Source of the DNA: DASYRM01 sp036004405
GTDB taxonomy: Bacteria > Acidobacteriota > Vicinamibacteria > Vicinamibacterales > UBA2999
Assembly (NCBI GenBank): GCA_036004405.1
Contig: DASYRM010000226.1
Span: forward strand, 1-24,873
Direction of reading: 5' to 3'
DNA length: 24,873 bases
In this document: piece by piece, positions 7,130 through 14,383 of the stretch
Numbering within the stretch: the first letter of the stretch is position 1
How the letters are laid out: the number at the start of each line of letters is the position of its first letter
The notes under the pieces: model-generated
Seen by the model: the letters and a program-made list of their open reading frames with translations, nothing else
The model's database searches: none
What the model was told of the DNA's origin: nothing
Program-made: the position numbers and the translations under genes

Positions 7130-8725
7130 CTACTCCTTCGTGATGGTGACGAACGTCTCCTGCCCGTCGCGGAGGACGCGCACGAACGCGGTGCCGCCGG
7201 ACGGCACCTTGGCCAGCTCGCGCTGCGCCTCGGCGGCATTGGCCACCGGCGTGCGGCCCACGCGCAGGATCACATCACCCTCGCTGATGCCGGAGCGTGC
7301 CGCGGGGCTGTTGGGATCGACGTCCACCACCACCGCGCCGCGCGAGCTCTCGAGCCGCAGCTGGCGCGCGATGTCGGGCGTGATGTTGTTGAGCGTCAGC
7401 CCGAAGCCGGCGGTCGGCTCCGGCTCGGGACCGCCGCCGCGTCCGCCGCGCGCGCGCGCCTGCTGCGTGGTGTTTTCGGCCTCGAGATCGAGCTCGTCTA
7501 CGGTGACGGTCAGCGTCTGCTCCTTGCCGTCGCGCATGATGCGCACTGGCACCGCGGTGCCGGGCCTGGTGGCCGTCACCATCGACACGAGCTCGTTGCT
7601 GTTCTTCACCGCCTTGCCGTTGTACGACAGGATCACGTCGCCGGGCTCCATGCCGGCCTTGGCGGCGGCGCCGCCCGACGTCACCGCTCCGACGAGGGCG
7701 CCGTCGCGGCTCTTCAGACCGAATTCGTCGAGCGCCTCGCGCGGAACCGCCTTGATCTCGACGCCGATGCGGCCGCGCGTGATCTTGCCGCCGCGGAGCT
7801 GCGGCAGCAGATCGCGCACCGTGTTGCTGGGAATCGCAAAGCCGATCCCGATGTTTCCCTGGCGCTGCCCGTCGGTGATGATGGCGGTGTTCATGCCGAT
7901 CACTTCACCGCGGATGTTGAGCAGCGGGCCGCCCGAGTTGCCGGGGTTGATGGCCGCGTCGGTCTGCAGCACCTGTGCCTGGCGGCGGTTGGCCACCTGG
8001 AACGGACGGTCCAGACCGCTGATGACGCCCACGCTCACCGTGTGCGCGTAGCCGAACGGGTTGCCGATCGCCATCACCCAGTCGCCCGGCTGCATCTGGC
8101 TCGAGTCGCCGAACTTGATCTCGGGCAGCGTGTGGTTGGGTTTTTGCGTGAGCTCGATGAGCGCGCTGTCGCTGAGCGGATCGCGCCCCACGACGCGCGC
8201 CTCGTACTCCTGATCCTCGTCCTCGCCGTAGAGCGAGACGGAGATCTTGGTGGCGCCGTCGACGACGTGGTTGTTGGTGAGGATGAACCCGGCCTTGTCG
8301 ATGATGAACCCGGTGCCCGCCGCCTGCACGACCTGTTCGCGCTCGCGCGGCGCCTGCCGTCCCTGGCCGCCGCCCTGACCGCCGCCCTGACCGCCCTGAC
8401 CCCCGCCGCGCGGGTTCGGCGTGCCGAAGAAGCGCTCGAAGAGGTCGCCGCTGCCCCCGCCGAAGAAGTCGGACAGGTCCTGCGTGCGCTGCCGCGACTC
8501 GGTGCGGATGTTCACTACGGCCGGCGACGCCAGCTTGGCGATGTCGCGGAACGTGGACGCCGTGATCGGCCCGTTCAGCGGAGCGCTGTTCATCGGCGGT
8601 GCCGCCACCGTCTGCGCGCTCGACGCCGGCGACAGGTCGAGCCGCGACGCGATGATCATGCCGACGAGCACCGACATCAGCACGATCGGCAGGGAATACA
8701 ACAACGTGATCTTCCGGTTCAGCAT
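7130..8725 (-). CDS. HtrA/DegP-like periplasmic serine protease with two PDZ domains
   Basis: 531 residues. A signal anchor or signal peptide covers residues 1-30 (ITLLYSLPIVLMSVLVGMIIA). The trypsin-like domain carries the full triad: His153 in TNNHVVDG, Asp186 in DPLSDSAL and Ser264 in GNSGG. Two PDZ domains follow at about 320-410 and 440-531. It should degrade or refold damaged envelope proteins. Residues 107-122 are a Gly/Gln-rich low-complexity stretch in the region of the regulatory LA loop; its codons form a short tandem repeat near 8365-8405. Another low-complexity linker (ARGGRGGGPEPEP) joins the PDZ domains. The frame extends to a GTG at 8737, but GGAGG at 8731-8735 is placed correctly for ATG 8725, which is therefore the start. 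Second gene of the six-gene run. Confidence 0.95.
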   Translation of the reverse strand: MLNRKITLLYSLPIVLMSVLVGMIIASRLDLSPASSAQTVAAPPMNSAPLNGPITASTFRDIAKLASPAVVNIRTESRQRTQDLSDFFGGGSGDLFERFFGTPNPRGGGQGGQGGGQGGGQGRQAPREREQVVQAAGTGFIIDKAGFILTNNHVVDGATKISVSLYGEDEDQEYEARVVGRDPLSDSALIELTQKPNHTLPEIKFGDSSQMQPGDWVMAIGNPFGYAHTVSVGVISGLDRPFQVANRRQAQVLQTDAAINPGNSGGPLLNIRGEVIGMNTAIITDGQRQGNIGIGFAIPSNTVRDLLPQLRGGKITRGRIGVEIKAVPREALDEFGLKSRDGALVGAVTSGGAAAKAGMEPGDVILSYNGKAVKNSNELVSMVTATRPGTAVPVRIMRDGKEQTLTVTVDELDLEAENTTQQARARGGRGGGPEPEPTAGFGLTLNNITPDIARQLRLESSRGAVVVDVDPNSPAARSGISEGDVILRVGRTPVANAAEAQRELAKVPSGGTAFVRVLRDGQETFVTITKE

Positions 8726-8747
8726 TAAAGCCTCCACGCCCCCGTCC

Positions 8748-9932
8748 TCATGATAGCAGCGGCACGATGGCGGTCTGGCAGGGTCCCGTGACCAGCGCCT
8801 CGCGATCGGCCCGATATACGTTGATTTCCGTGCGAACCCCGAAGTCTGCGAAGTACACGCCCGGCTCGACCGTGAACCCGGTGCCCGGCAGCAGGCGCCG
8901 TTCGTCGTGCGTCTCGAAATCGTCGAGATGGGCGCCGTTGCCGTGCACGCTTTCGCCCAGGCTGTGCCCGGTGCGGTGCAGCACCTGGGCCTCGAACCCC
9001 GCCGCCACCAGGACGGCCCGGGCGGCCCGGTCCACCTCCCAGCCGCGCAGCTCCCGCCCGTCGCGTGCGGCCGCCTGCACCAGATCCACGGCGGCGTCGC
9101 GAGCCCGGGCGGCGGCGTCGAACGCCGCGGTCATCGGCGCCGGCACGTCCCGCCCGGTGAACCCGACCCACGTGATATCGGCAAACACCGCGCCCGGCTG
9201 CGCCAGCTTGCCCCAGAGGTCGAGCAGGAGCAGCCCGTCGGGTCCGATCACCGACGCGCTCGCTCGAGTAGGGAGATAGTGGGGGTCGCCCGCGTGAGGC
9301 CCCACTGCGACCACCGGTGCCGAATCCGAGACGAGCCCTTCCTGCGCAAACCACGCCACCATCTGCTGCTGGAGCTCGTACTCGGTGAGCGGCGTGCCGG
9401 CACGCACCGCGGCGGCAGCCGCGGCAAAGGCCTGGTCCTTGATCCGGTAGAGCGCGTGCGAGGCCACGCGGTGCGTGTCGAGCTGCTCGGCGGTCCACAC
9501 CGCCTCGAACGCCTGCACGAGGTCGCCCGACGAGACGATGTCCACGCCGCGGGCCTTCACCGCCTCGGCCGTGCCGGCGTCCACACGGGAGACATACGGG
9601 ATGGCGCACTTGGGCGAGTACTCCATCGCGACGCGCGTGACGCCTTTCAGCAGCTCGGTGAGCCCTGCCTCGAGCTGCTCGCGGCGGCCGTAGATGATCT
9701 TCGTGCCGGGGAGCAGGTCCAGATTGTGGCGTTCGATGGCGTGCACCAGGGCGCGCGGTTCGCCGTCCCGGGGAATCAGGTAGTACCACCGCCGCGTGGT
9801 GAGGTGGGCGCCCCGATCCACGCCCGACAGGCGCGTCGCGATCGGGTTGGAGCCGTGAAAATCGTACAGCAGCCATCCATCGAGCCCGCTCTCGCGGAGC
9901 GCGCGCTGGATGGCTGGCAGGTCGAGCGCCAT
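8748..9932 (-). CDS. M24 family metallopeptidase (Xaa-Pro aminopeptidase-like)
   Basis: 394 residues from ATG 9932. The C-terminal 'pita-bread' catalytic domain shows the five metal ligands in order: Asp in LLLLDLWG, Asp in FADITWVGF, His in RTGHSLGESVHG, Glu in FTVEPGVYF and Glu in RTEINVY. The N-terminal half is the creatinase-like domain. It likely removes N-terminal residues next to proline from cytosolic peptides. The frame extends to 9971, but that start overlaps a TATACT box (9943-9948), and MALDLPAIQRAL is a natural N-terminus. The box is only 10 nt before the ATG and no clear Shine-Dalgarno exists, so the transcript may be leaderless or nearly so. First gene of the operon; the HtrA gene follows 22 nt downstream. 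Confidence 0.9.
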   Translation of the reverse strand: MALDLPAIQRALRESGLDGWLLYDFHGSNPIATRLSGVDRGAHLTTRRWYYLIPRDGEPRALVHAIERHNLDLLPGTKIIYGRREQLEAGLTELLKGVTRVAMEYSPKCAIPYVSRVDAGTAEAVKARGVDIVSSGDLVQAFEAVWTAEQLDTHRVASHALYRIKDQAFAAAAAAVRAGTPLTEYELQQQMVAWFAQEGLVSDSAPVVAVGPHAGDPHYLPTRASASVIGPDGLLLLDLWGKLAQPGAVFADITWVGFTGRDVPAPMTAAFDAAARARDAAVDLVQAAARDGRELRGWEVDRAARAVLVAAGFEAQVLHRTGHSLGESVHGNGAHLDDFETHDERRLLPGTGFTVEPGVYFADFGVRTEINVYRADREALVTGPCQTAIVPLLS

Positions 9933-10015
9933 GGCGTCCAAAAGTATAGAGGTCTGACGCTGCGAAGGCACTGAAAGTCTGCCTATAATCGCGGGGCCAG
10001 CCCTCGAAGACCATT
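9933..10015. promoter_or_regulatory. Divergent promoter region with TATAAT (+) and TATACT (-)
   Basis: The 83 bp between the M24 operon and the VWFA-related gene hold a perfect TATAAT at 9984-9989 for the plus strand, giving a leader of about 20 nt to ATG 10016. On the minus strand TATACT (9943-9948) serves the M24 gene. Neither has a good -35 at 16-18 bp. Confidence 0.55.
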
Positions 10016-12085
10016 ATGACCAAGCGCCTCGCTCTTTCCGCGGCTGCCGCCGCCGCTTTTTCCACCGGCGTGCTCTGGGCCCAGCAGGCGCCGGCACCAG
10101 CCGCGCCGCAGGACGCCGCGCCCCCGGTCATCTTCCGCGTCGAAGTCGACTACGTGGAAGCCGACGTCCTCGTGACCGACGCGCAGAACAACCCGGTCAA
10201 CGACCTCAAGGCCGAGGAATTCGAAGTGCTCGAGGACGGCAAGCCGCAGAAGGTGACGTCGTTCTCGCGAGTCGACATTCCGATCGAGCGCGCCGAACGC
10301 CCGCTCTTTGCGACCGCGCCGGTCGAGCAGGACGTCCAGACCAACGATCACACCGAAGGGCGCATCTACCTGATCGTGCTCGACGACCTGCACACCGAGT
10401 TCACGCGCACGCCCCGGGTCAAGGCCGCCATGCGGCGCTTCTTCGAGCGCAGCTTCGGCACCAACGATCTGGCGGCCATCGTCTTCACCGGCCGCAGCAA
10501 CGGCTCGCAGGACTTCACCAACAACCCGCGGCTGCTGATGGCGGCGGTCGACAAGTTCATTGGGCGGAAGCTGCCGTCGGCGACGATCAACAAGATCGAG
10601 GGCGCCCGCGTCGACCCCGACACGCGTCAGATGGTGGTCGGCGACGACAAGGACATGATGGAGCGCAGCTTCAACGCCCGCAACGCCATGGGCACGGTGC
10701 GCAAGCTGGCCGAGTTCATGGCCAACGTGCGCGGCCGCCGCAAGGCGCTGCTGCTCGTGGGCGAGGGCGTGGACTACGACATCCACGAGGCGGTGGGACT
10801 CGCCGGCTCCACCGCGTCAGCGGTGCTGCTCGACACCCATGACGCCATCGCCTCCGCCACGCGCGGCAACGTCAGCATCTACGCCATCGATCCGCGCGGC
10901 CTGAGCACGGGTTCCGAAGACCTCATCACCCAGAGCTCCACCTTTCCCGAGCAGGGCGCCGGCCTTCAGTCGATGTCGCGCGAGCTGACCCTGTCGCAGG
11001 ACAGCCTGCGCGTGCTCGCGGCCAACACCGGCGGCTTTGCCGCGGTCAACCGCAACGACTTCAATACCGCGTTCGACCGCATCGTCCAGGAGAACAGCCA
11101 GTACTACCTGCTCGGCTACTACTCGACGAACAGCCGCCGCGACGGCCGCTACCGCAAGATCCAGGTGCGGGTGACCCGTCCGGGTCTCCGCGTGGCGCGG
11201 GCGCGCAACGGCTACTACGAGGCGCGCGGCCGCCGGCCGGCCGACGCGGCGCCGGGCGCGACGAATCCGGCGCTCTCGGCCGCCATCGCCAGCCCGCTCC
11301 CGGTGGCCGGCATGCCGGTGAAAGTGTTTGCCGGGGCCTTCAAGGGCGAGGCTCCCAACGCCGCGGTGGCCGTGGTGCTCGAGCTCGACGCGTCGAAGCT
11401 CGACTTCGTCGAGGCCAACGGCACCTTCAACGAGTCGCTCGAGATCGCCAACGCCGCCACCAATTCCACCGGCAAGGTGTTTCCGGGCGAGCGCAACACG
11501 GCCAAGCTGGCGCTGAAGCCCGACACCTACAAGAGCGCGAGGGAGCATGGGTTCCGCCTGCTCACGCAGATGAACCTGCCGCCCGGCAAGTACCAGCTGC
11601 GCCTGGCCGCCGCCAACGCCACAGGTAAGGCGGGGAGCGTGCTGTACGACCTGGAGATCCCGGACTTCTACAAGGCGTCGTTCGCCATGAGCGGCGTCGC
11701 CATCACGTCGGTGGCAGCGTCGCTGACGCCGACCGTCCGCGCGAAGAATCCGCTCGGCGACTTCCTGCCAGGCCCGCCCGTGGCCACGCGCGAGTTCATG
11801 GCCGGCGACACCTTGATGTTCTTCGCCGAGTTCTACGAGAACGGAGCCAACAACAAGCACAAGGTCGACCTGAAGGCCGAGCTCCGTGCCGACGACGGCC
11901 GCGTGGTGCTGACCGCAAGCGAAGAGCGCGAGTCGTCCGAGGTCAAGGGCGGCGGCTACGGGTTCGCGGGCCGGCTGCCGCTGAGCGAACTGACGCCCGG
12001 CCTCTACGTGCTGCACATCGAGGGCAAGTCGCGAGTCGGCGACAACAACGCGGCGAGCCGCGACATCCAGGTGCGGATCAAGTAG
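10016..12085 (+). CDS. Secreted VWFA-related protein of the acidobacterial type
   Basis: 689 residues. The signal peptide is MTKRLALSAAAAAAFSTGVLWAQ. Then comes the hallmark FRVEVDYVEADVLVTDAQNN and FEVLEDGKPQKVTSFSRVD opening seen in the TIGR03436-type VWFA-related proteins of Acidobacteria. The von Willebrand A-like fold runs from about residue 115 (IYLIVLDDLHTEFT) to about 375, ending in YYLLGYYSTNSRRDGRYRKIQVRV. The C-terminal 300 residues are beta-rich, consistent with Ig-like modules. Function is unknown; a role in outer-surface protein interactions is an inference from the fold. Start ATG 10016 has only a weak GAAG upstream. It stands alone on the plus strand; its stop codon abuts a hairpin. 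Confidence 0.9.
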   Translation: MTKRLALSAAAAAAFSTGVLWAQQAPAPAAPQDAAPPVIFRVEVDYVEADVLVTDAQNNPVNDLKAEEFEVLEDGKPQKVTSFSRVDIPIERAERPLFATAPVEQDVQTNDHTEGRIYLIVLDDLHTEFTRTPRVKAAMRRFFERSFGTNDLAAIVFTGRSNGSQDFTNNPRLLMAAVDKFIGRKLPSATINKIEGARVDPDTRQMVVGDDKDMMERSFNARNAMGTVRKLAEFMANVRGRRKALLLVGEGVDYDIHEAVGLAGSTASAVLLDTHDAIASATRGNVSIYAIDPRGLSTGSEDLITQSSTFPEQGAGLQSMSRELTLSQDSLRVLAANTGGFAAVNRNDFNTAFDRIVQENSQYYLLGYYSTNSRRDGRYRKIQVRVTRPGLRVARARNGYYEARGRRPADAAPGATNPALSAAIASPLPVAGMPVKVFAGAFKGEAPNAAVAVVLELDASKLDFVEANGTFNESLEIANAATNSTGKVFPGERNTAKLALKPDTYKSAREHGFRLLTQMNLPPGKYQLRLAAANATGKAGSVLYDLEIPDFYKASFAMSGVAITSVAASLTPTVRAKNPLGDFLPGPPVATREFMAGDTLMFFAEFYENGANNKHKVDLKAELRADDGRVVLTASEERESSEVKGGGYGFAGRLPLSELTPGLYVLHIEGKSRVGDNNAASRDIQVRIK

Positions 12086-12106
12086 GGGCCGCCTTCAGGC
12101 GGCCCG
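12083..12106 (+). terminator. TTCA-loop hairpin directly on the stop codon of the VWFA-related gene
   Basis: Arms GGGCCGCC (12086-12093) and GGCGGCCC (12098-12105) with TTCA loop, starting from GTAG where TAG is the stop codon. No U-tract follows. Member of the hairpin family also seen at 14351-14377 and 23496-23520. It may act as a terminator or mRNA 3'-end stabiliser. Confidence 0.6.
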
Positions 12107-12115
12107 TCCACATCC

Positions 12116-13190
12116 GTGAGCCTGGATCTCATTCAAACGGTCGCGTTCGCCGGAGCCGCGCTCTTTCTCGGCTACGGCATCAAGAAGCGCGTGCCGCTGC
12201 TGGCGCGCTACAACATCCCGGCCCCGGTGGTCGGCGGGTTGCCGCTGGCGGCACTCCTCGCTGTCATCAATCGCGGTACGCCGCCGCTGGTCGCCTTCGA
12301 CACCGCGCTGAGTCGCGTGGCTGCTTGGCGAGCATCCGTTGATGGGGGTGCTCGCGGGCTCCGTCACGCTGACGGGCGGACCGGCCACCGGGCTCGCCTT
12401 CGCACCGCTCTTCGAGAGCGCCGGCGTGGGCGGCGCCGCCACGCTGGCGGTGTCGGCGGCGATGGTCGGCATCGTGGCCGGCGGCGTGATGGGCGGCCCG
12501 ATCGCCACCTATTTGCTCGGCCGCCACGCGACGCTGGTGCCGACGCGTCCGGCCGTGACGCTCGAAGCGCTGGCGGAGCGCCAGATGGACGAGCCGGCGA
12601 TTTCGACGCCCGCGGGCGAGGACGTCGAGGCCTACAGCCTGCTGAAGCACCTCGTCGTGCTGCTCGTGGCGGTGGGCGTGGGAGGGTGGGTGAGCGCCGG
12701 CTTCGCAGCGATCGGCTGGACGCTCCCGGCCTACATCGGCGCGATGATCGTGGCCGCCGTGATCCGGAATCTCGACGACGTGGCCGGTGCCATCGGCATC
12801 TCGCAGCGCACGATCGACGACCTCGGCACCGTGGCGCTGTCGATCTTCCTGGTGATGGCGCTGATGACGCTGCGCCTGTGGCAGCTCGCGGGGGCCGTCG
12901 TCCCGCTGCTCGTCATCCTCGCGGCACAGATGGCGCTCGTCGCGGCGCTGTGCATCTGAGTGGTCCCGCGCTTCATGGGGCGCGACTACGACGCCGTCGT
13001 GATGTCGGGCGGCTTCTGCGGCTTCATGCTCGGCACCACGGCCAACGCCGTGGCCAACATGGGCGCGCTGGTGGAGCGCTATGGCCCGGCGCCGAAGGCG
13101 TATCTGGTGGTGCCGCTGGTCGGCGCGTTCGGCATCGACTTCGTCAACGCGCTGCTGATTACCGCCGCCCTGAACATTTGGGCCGTCTGA
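12116..13190 (+). pseudogene. gltS: Sodium/glutamate symporter (GltS family), disrupted
   Basis: Three pieces together spell a GltS protein. Frame one (GTG 12116 to about 12316) gives SLDLIQTVAFAG, RYNIPAPVVGGL and VAFDTALSR. The reading then continues in another frame as AWLLGEHPLMGVLAGSVTLTGGPATGLAF (from about 12315). The GltS segment normally found between these (roughly 50-60 residues, covering transmembrane helices) is missing, so an out-of-frame deletion lies near 12310-12320. A second lesion is TGA at 12957-12959, in frame between ALVAALCI and VVPRFMGRDYDAVVMSGGFCGF; homologues have an aromatic residue near here. The last piece ends normally with VNALLITAALNIWAV. Neither lesion alone would leave a full transporter. 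Assembly error is less likely because two separate lesions are needed, but it cannot be excluded. Confidence 0.85.
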
Positions 13191-13195
13191 TACCG

Positions 13196-13276
13196 AAGGC
13201 TTCAGGCTTCGGGCTTCAGGAGAGCGGCTTCAGCAAAGGCGGGCTGAAGCCCGAGGCCCGAAGCCCGAAGCTTCAG
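13196..13276. repeat. Imperfect palindrome built from GGCTTCGGGCTTCAGG-type units
   Basis: The left half is made of GCTTCAGG / GCTTCGGG direct repeats. The right half has their complements (CTGAAGCCCGA, CCCGAAGCCCGAAGC). Together they can fold into a long imperfect hairpin. It fills most of the gap between the gltS remnant and the next gene and looks like a dispersed intergenic element rather than coding DNA. Confidence 0.7.
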
Positions 13277-13279
13277 AGT

Positions 13280-13317
13280 ACACGCAAAGGGCCGGCGCGA
13301 GCCGGCCCTTTGCGTGT
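13280..13317. terminator. Strong bidirectional hairpin, 17-bp perfect stem with GCGA loop
   Basis: Arms at 13280-13296 and 13301-13317 are perfectly complementary around the tetraloop GCGA. The stem core is AAAGGGCCGGC. It sits between convergent ends (gltS remnant stop at 13190, minus-strand stop at 13323), and CCCTTT/AAAGGG in the stem gives a short U-rich 3' side in both directions. A bidirectional terminator is the natural reading. Confidence 0.8.
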
Positions 13318-13322
13318 GCGAT

Positions 13323-13757
13323 CTAGAGTTTCGGCATCAGCTTGGGCTTGATCTGGTCGTTCTTGCCGTCGCCATGGCTGAACTTCAGCTGCGAGCGCTG
13401 CATCTTCGGATTGGCCGGCGTCTTCAGCGTGATCTCGATCACTTCGCCCGGCCCCAGCGGCTTCCGGTAGCGGAACGGCTCCGCGCCCGCGACGATCTCA
13501 CCGCCTTTGTCGTACCAGAACTCCTCGATGCGGAGGCCGGCGATGGGGGCCGCCGCGAGGTTCTTGACCTTGAAGGTGGCAATCCACATGTTGCCTTCCT
13601 TCTTGCGGACGGCATTGGTGAACGCCAGTTCAGCAGTCCCCCGGACCGGTGAAATGAGTTTCGGTCTGGCAGCGTCCTGAGCGTGCGCGGAGGGCGCGCC
13701 GGCCGTGAGCACGAGTCCGCCGGTCAGGGCCAGTACGGTGCACAGATAACGAGTCAT
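13323..13757 (-). CDS. Small secreted protein of unknown function
   Basis: 144 residues. The signal peptide MTRYLCTVLALTGGLVLTAGAPSAHA ends in a classical AHA-QD cleavage site. The mature part has a beta-sandwich-like pattern, WIATFKVKNLAAAPIAGLRIEEFWYDKGGEIVAG, then PLGPGEVIEITLKTP and SQLKFSHGDGK. This resembles the FxLYD-type domains that describe a strand-rich 'additional interaction' fold, but I do not recognise the family with confidence. ATG 13757 is chosen over the longer frame (to 13781) because GGAAAGGA lies 7 nt upstream and the signal peptide begins there. Confidence 0.75.
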   Translation of the reverse strand: MTRYLCTVLALTGGLVLTAGAPSAHAQDAARPKLISPVRGTAELAFTNAVRKKEGNMWIATFKVKNLAAAPIAGLRIEEFWYDKGGEIVAGAEPFRYRKPLGPGEVIEITLKTPANPKMQRSQLKFSHGDGKNDQIKPKLMPKL

Positions 13758-13817
13758 TGACGTGTCCTTTCCGTCGCGCAAACCTGGCGCGATTCCGGGC
13801 GCGACGAATTATAGCGC

Positions 13818-14279
13818 TTACATCTCGCCGTTCCAGTCTTCCGGTTCCCCATTGGCCGAGCGGAACACCTCGAGATGCCACTTGCCGCCGCCCCACGGTT
13901 CGATCACCTCGGTGGCCACGACGTCCACCAGAATCTCGGCAAATGTCCGCCCCTCGGGATCGCCGTCAAGGTGATAAGCGGCCTCGTCCCAGCCGAAGTT
14001 GGGGTAGAGCACCATCGTCAAGAAGAGGTCGTAGCCGTCGTCCACCACGATGATCTGGCCGGTGGGACGCTTGATGGTCGAGTGGTACACGAGGTACTTC
14101 TCCGCGCTGTGGGCGCGGATGTACCGCTTCAACGCGAACTCGCGGGCGACCACTTCCTCGACCGCGATCTTCTTTTCCCAGCAGTCGCGGCAGTAGCGTT
14201 CCTCGCCGCGGGGTTCCGAGATGTCCTTGGCGCCGCAGAGCGCGCACTTGGCCTTCTCGACGCCTGATTTACGAGCCAT
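13818..14279 (-). CDS. Hypothetical protein with N-terminal CxxC-CxxC zinc ribbon
   Basis: 153 residues, no signal peptide. Four cysteines in CALC (12, 15) and CRDC (30, 33) form a treble-clef or ribbon-like zinc site. The rest is acidic and rich in aromatic residues (YDLFLTMVLYPNFGWDEAAYHLDGDPEG, EVIEPWGGGKWHLEVF) and I do not recognise it. The longer frame to 14336 would translate the 9-bp repeat as PSPPSPP and is rejected; MARKSGVEKAK is the natural N-terminus. A TATACT box (14286-14291) lies just 6 nt before the ATG and no Shine-Dalgarno is seen, so translation may be leaderless. The glgP gene lies upstream on the same strand. Confidence 0.75.
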   Translation of the reverse strand: MARKSGVEKAKCALCGAKDISEPRGEERYCRDCWEKKIAVEEVVAREFALKRYIRAHSAEKYLVYHSTIKRPTGQIIVVDDGYDLFLTMVLYPNFGWDEAAYHLDGDPEGRTFAEILVDVVATEVIEPWGGGKWHLEVFRSANGEPEDWNGEM

Positions 14280-14284
14280 CCCAC

Positions 14285-14350
14285 GAGTATACCGGGGCGG
14301 AGAGGGCGGAGAGGGCGGAGAGGGCGGAGAGGGCACCGCGAGTATACGGG
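14285..14350. repeat. 9-bp tandem array (GGCGGAGAG, 4.3 copies) flanked by CGAGTATAC direct repeats
   Basis: The array spans 14296-14334. CGAGTATAC occurs on both sides (14284-14292 and 14339-14347), each followed by a run of G. On the minus strand each flank supplies a TATACT box (14286-14291 proximal, 14341-14346 distal) upstream of the zinc-ribbon gene. The unit is the same as that inside rimO at 699-734. Confidence 0.9.
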
Positions 14351-14377
14351 CGGGCAGGTCTGAAGACCTGCCCCTAC
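14351..14377 (-). terminator. TTCA-loop hairpin after glgP
   Basis: Arms GGGCAGGTC (14352-14360) and GACCTGCCC (14365-14373) around TGAA (TTCA on the minus strand). Read on the minus strand it follows the glgP stop and begins GTAGGGGC, like the other members of the family. Confidence 0.6.
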
Positions 14378-14383
14378 GAAAGA

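Noticed and set aside
12957..12959. TGA in gltS as selenocysteine or programmed recoding
   Set aside because: GltS has no known selenocysteine site here, no SECIS-like hairpin is evident after the codon, and the same gene has an independent frame-breaking deletion.
14296..14334. CRISPR-like or VNTR locus
   Set aside because: Contiguous 9-bp units without spacers; a simple tandem repeat, not CRISPR.
14280..14336. N-terminal extension of the zinc-ribbon protein (MPSPPSPPSPPSPP...)
   Set aside because: It is the translation of the 9-bp tandem array and would include the promoter-like TATACT box; MARKSG is a better N-terminus.
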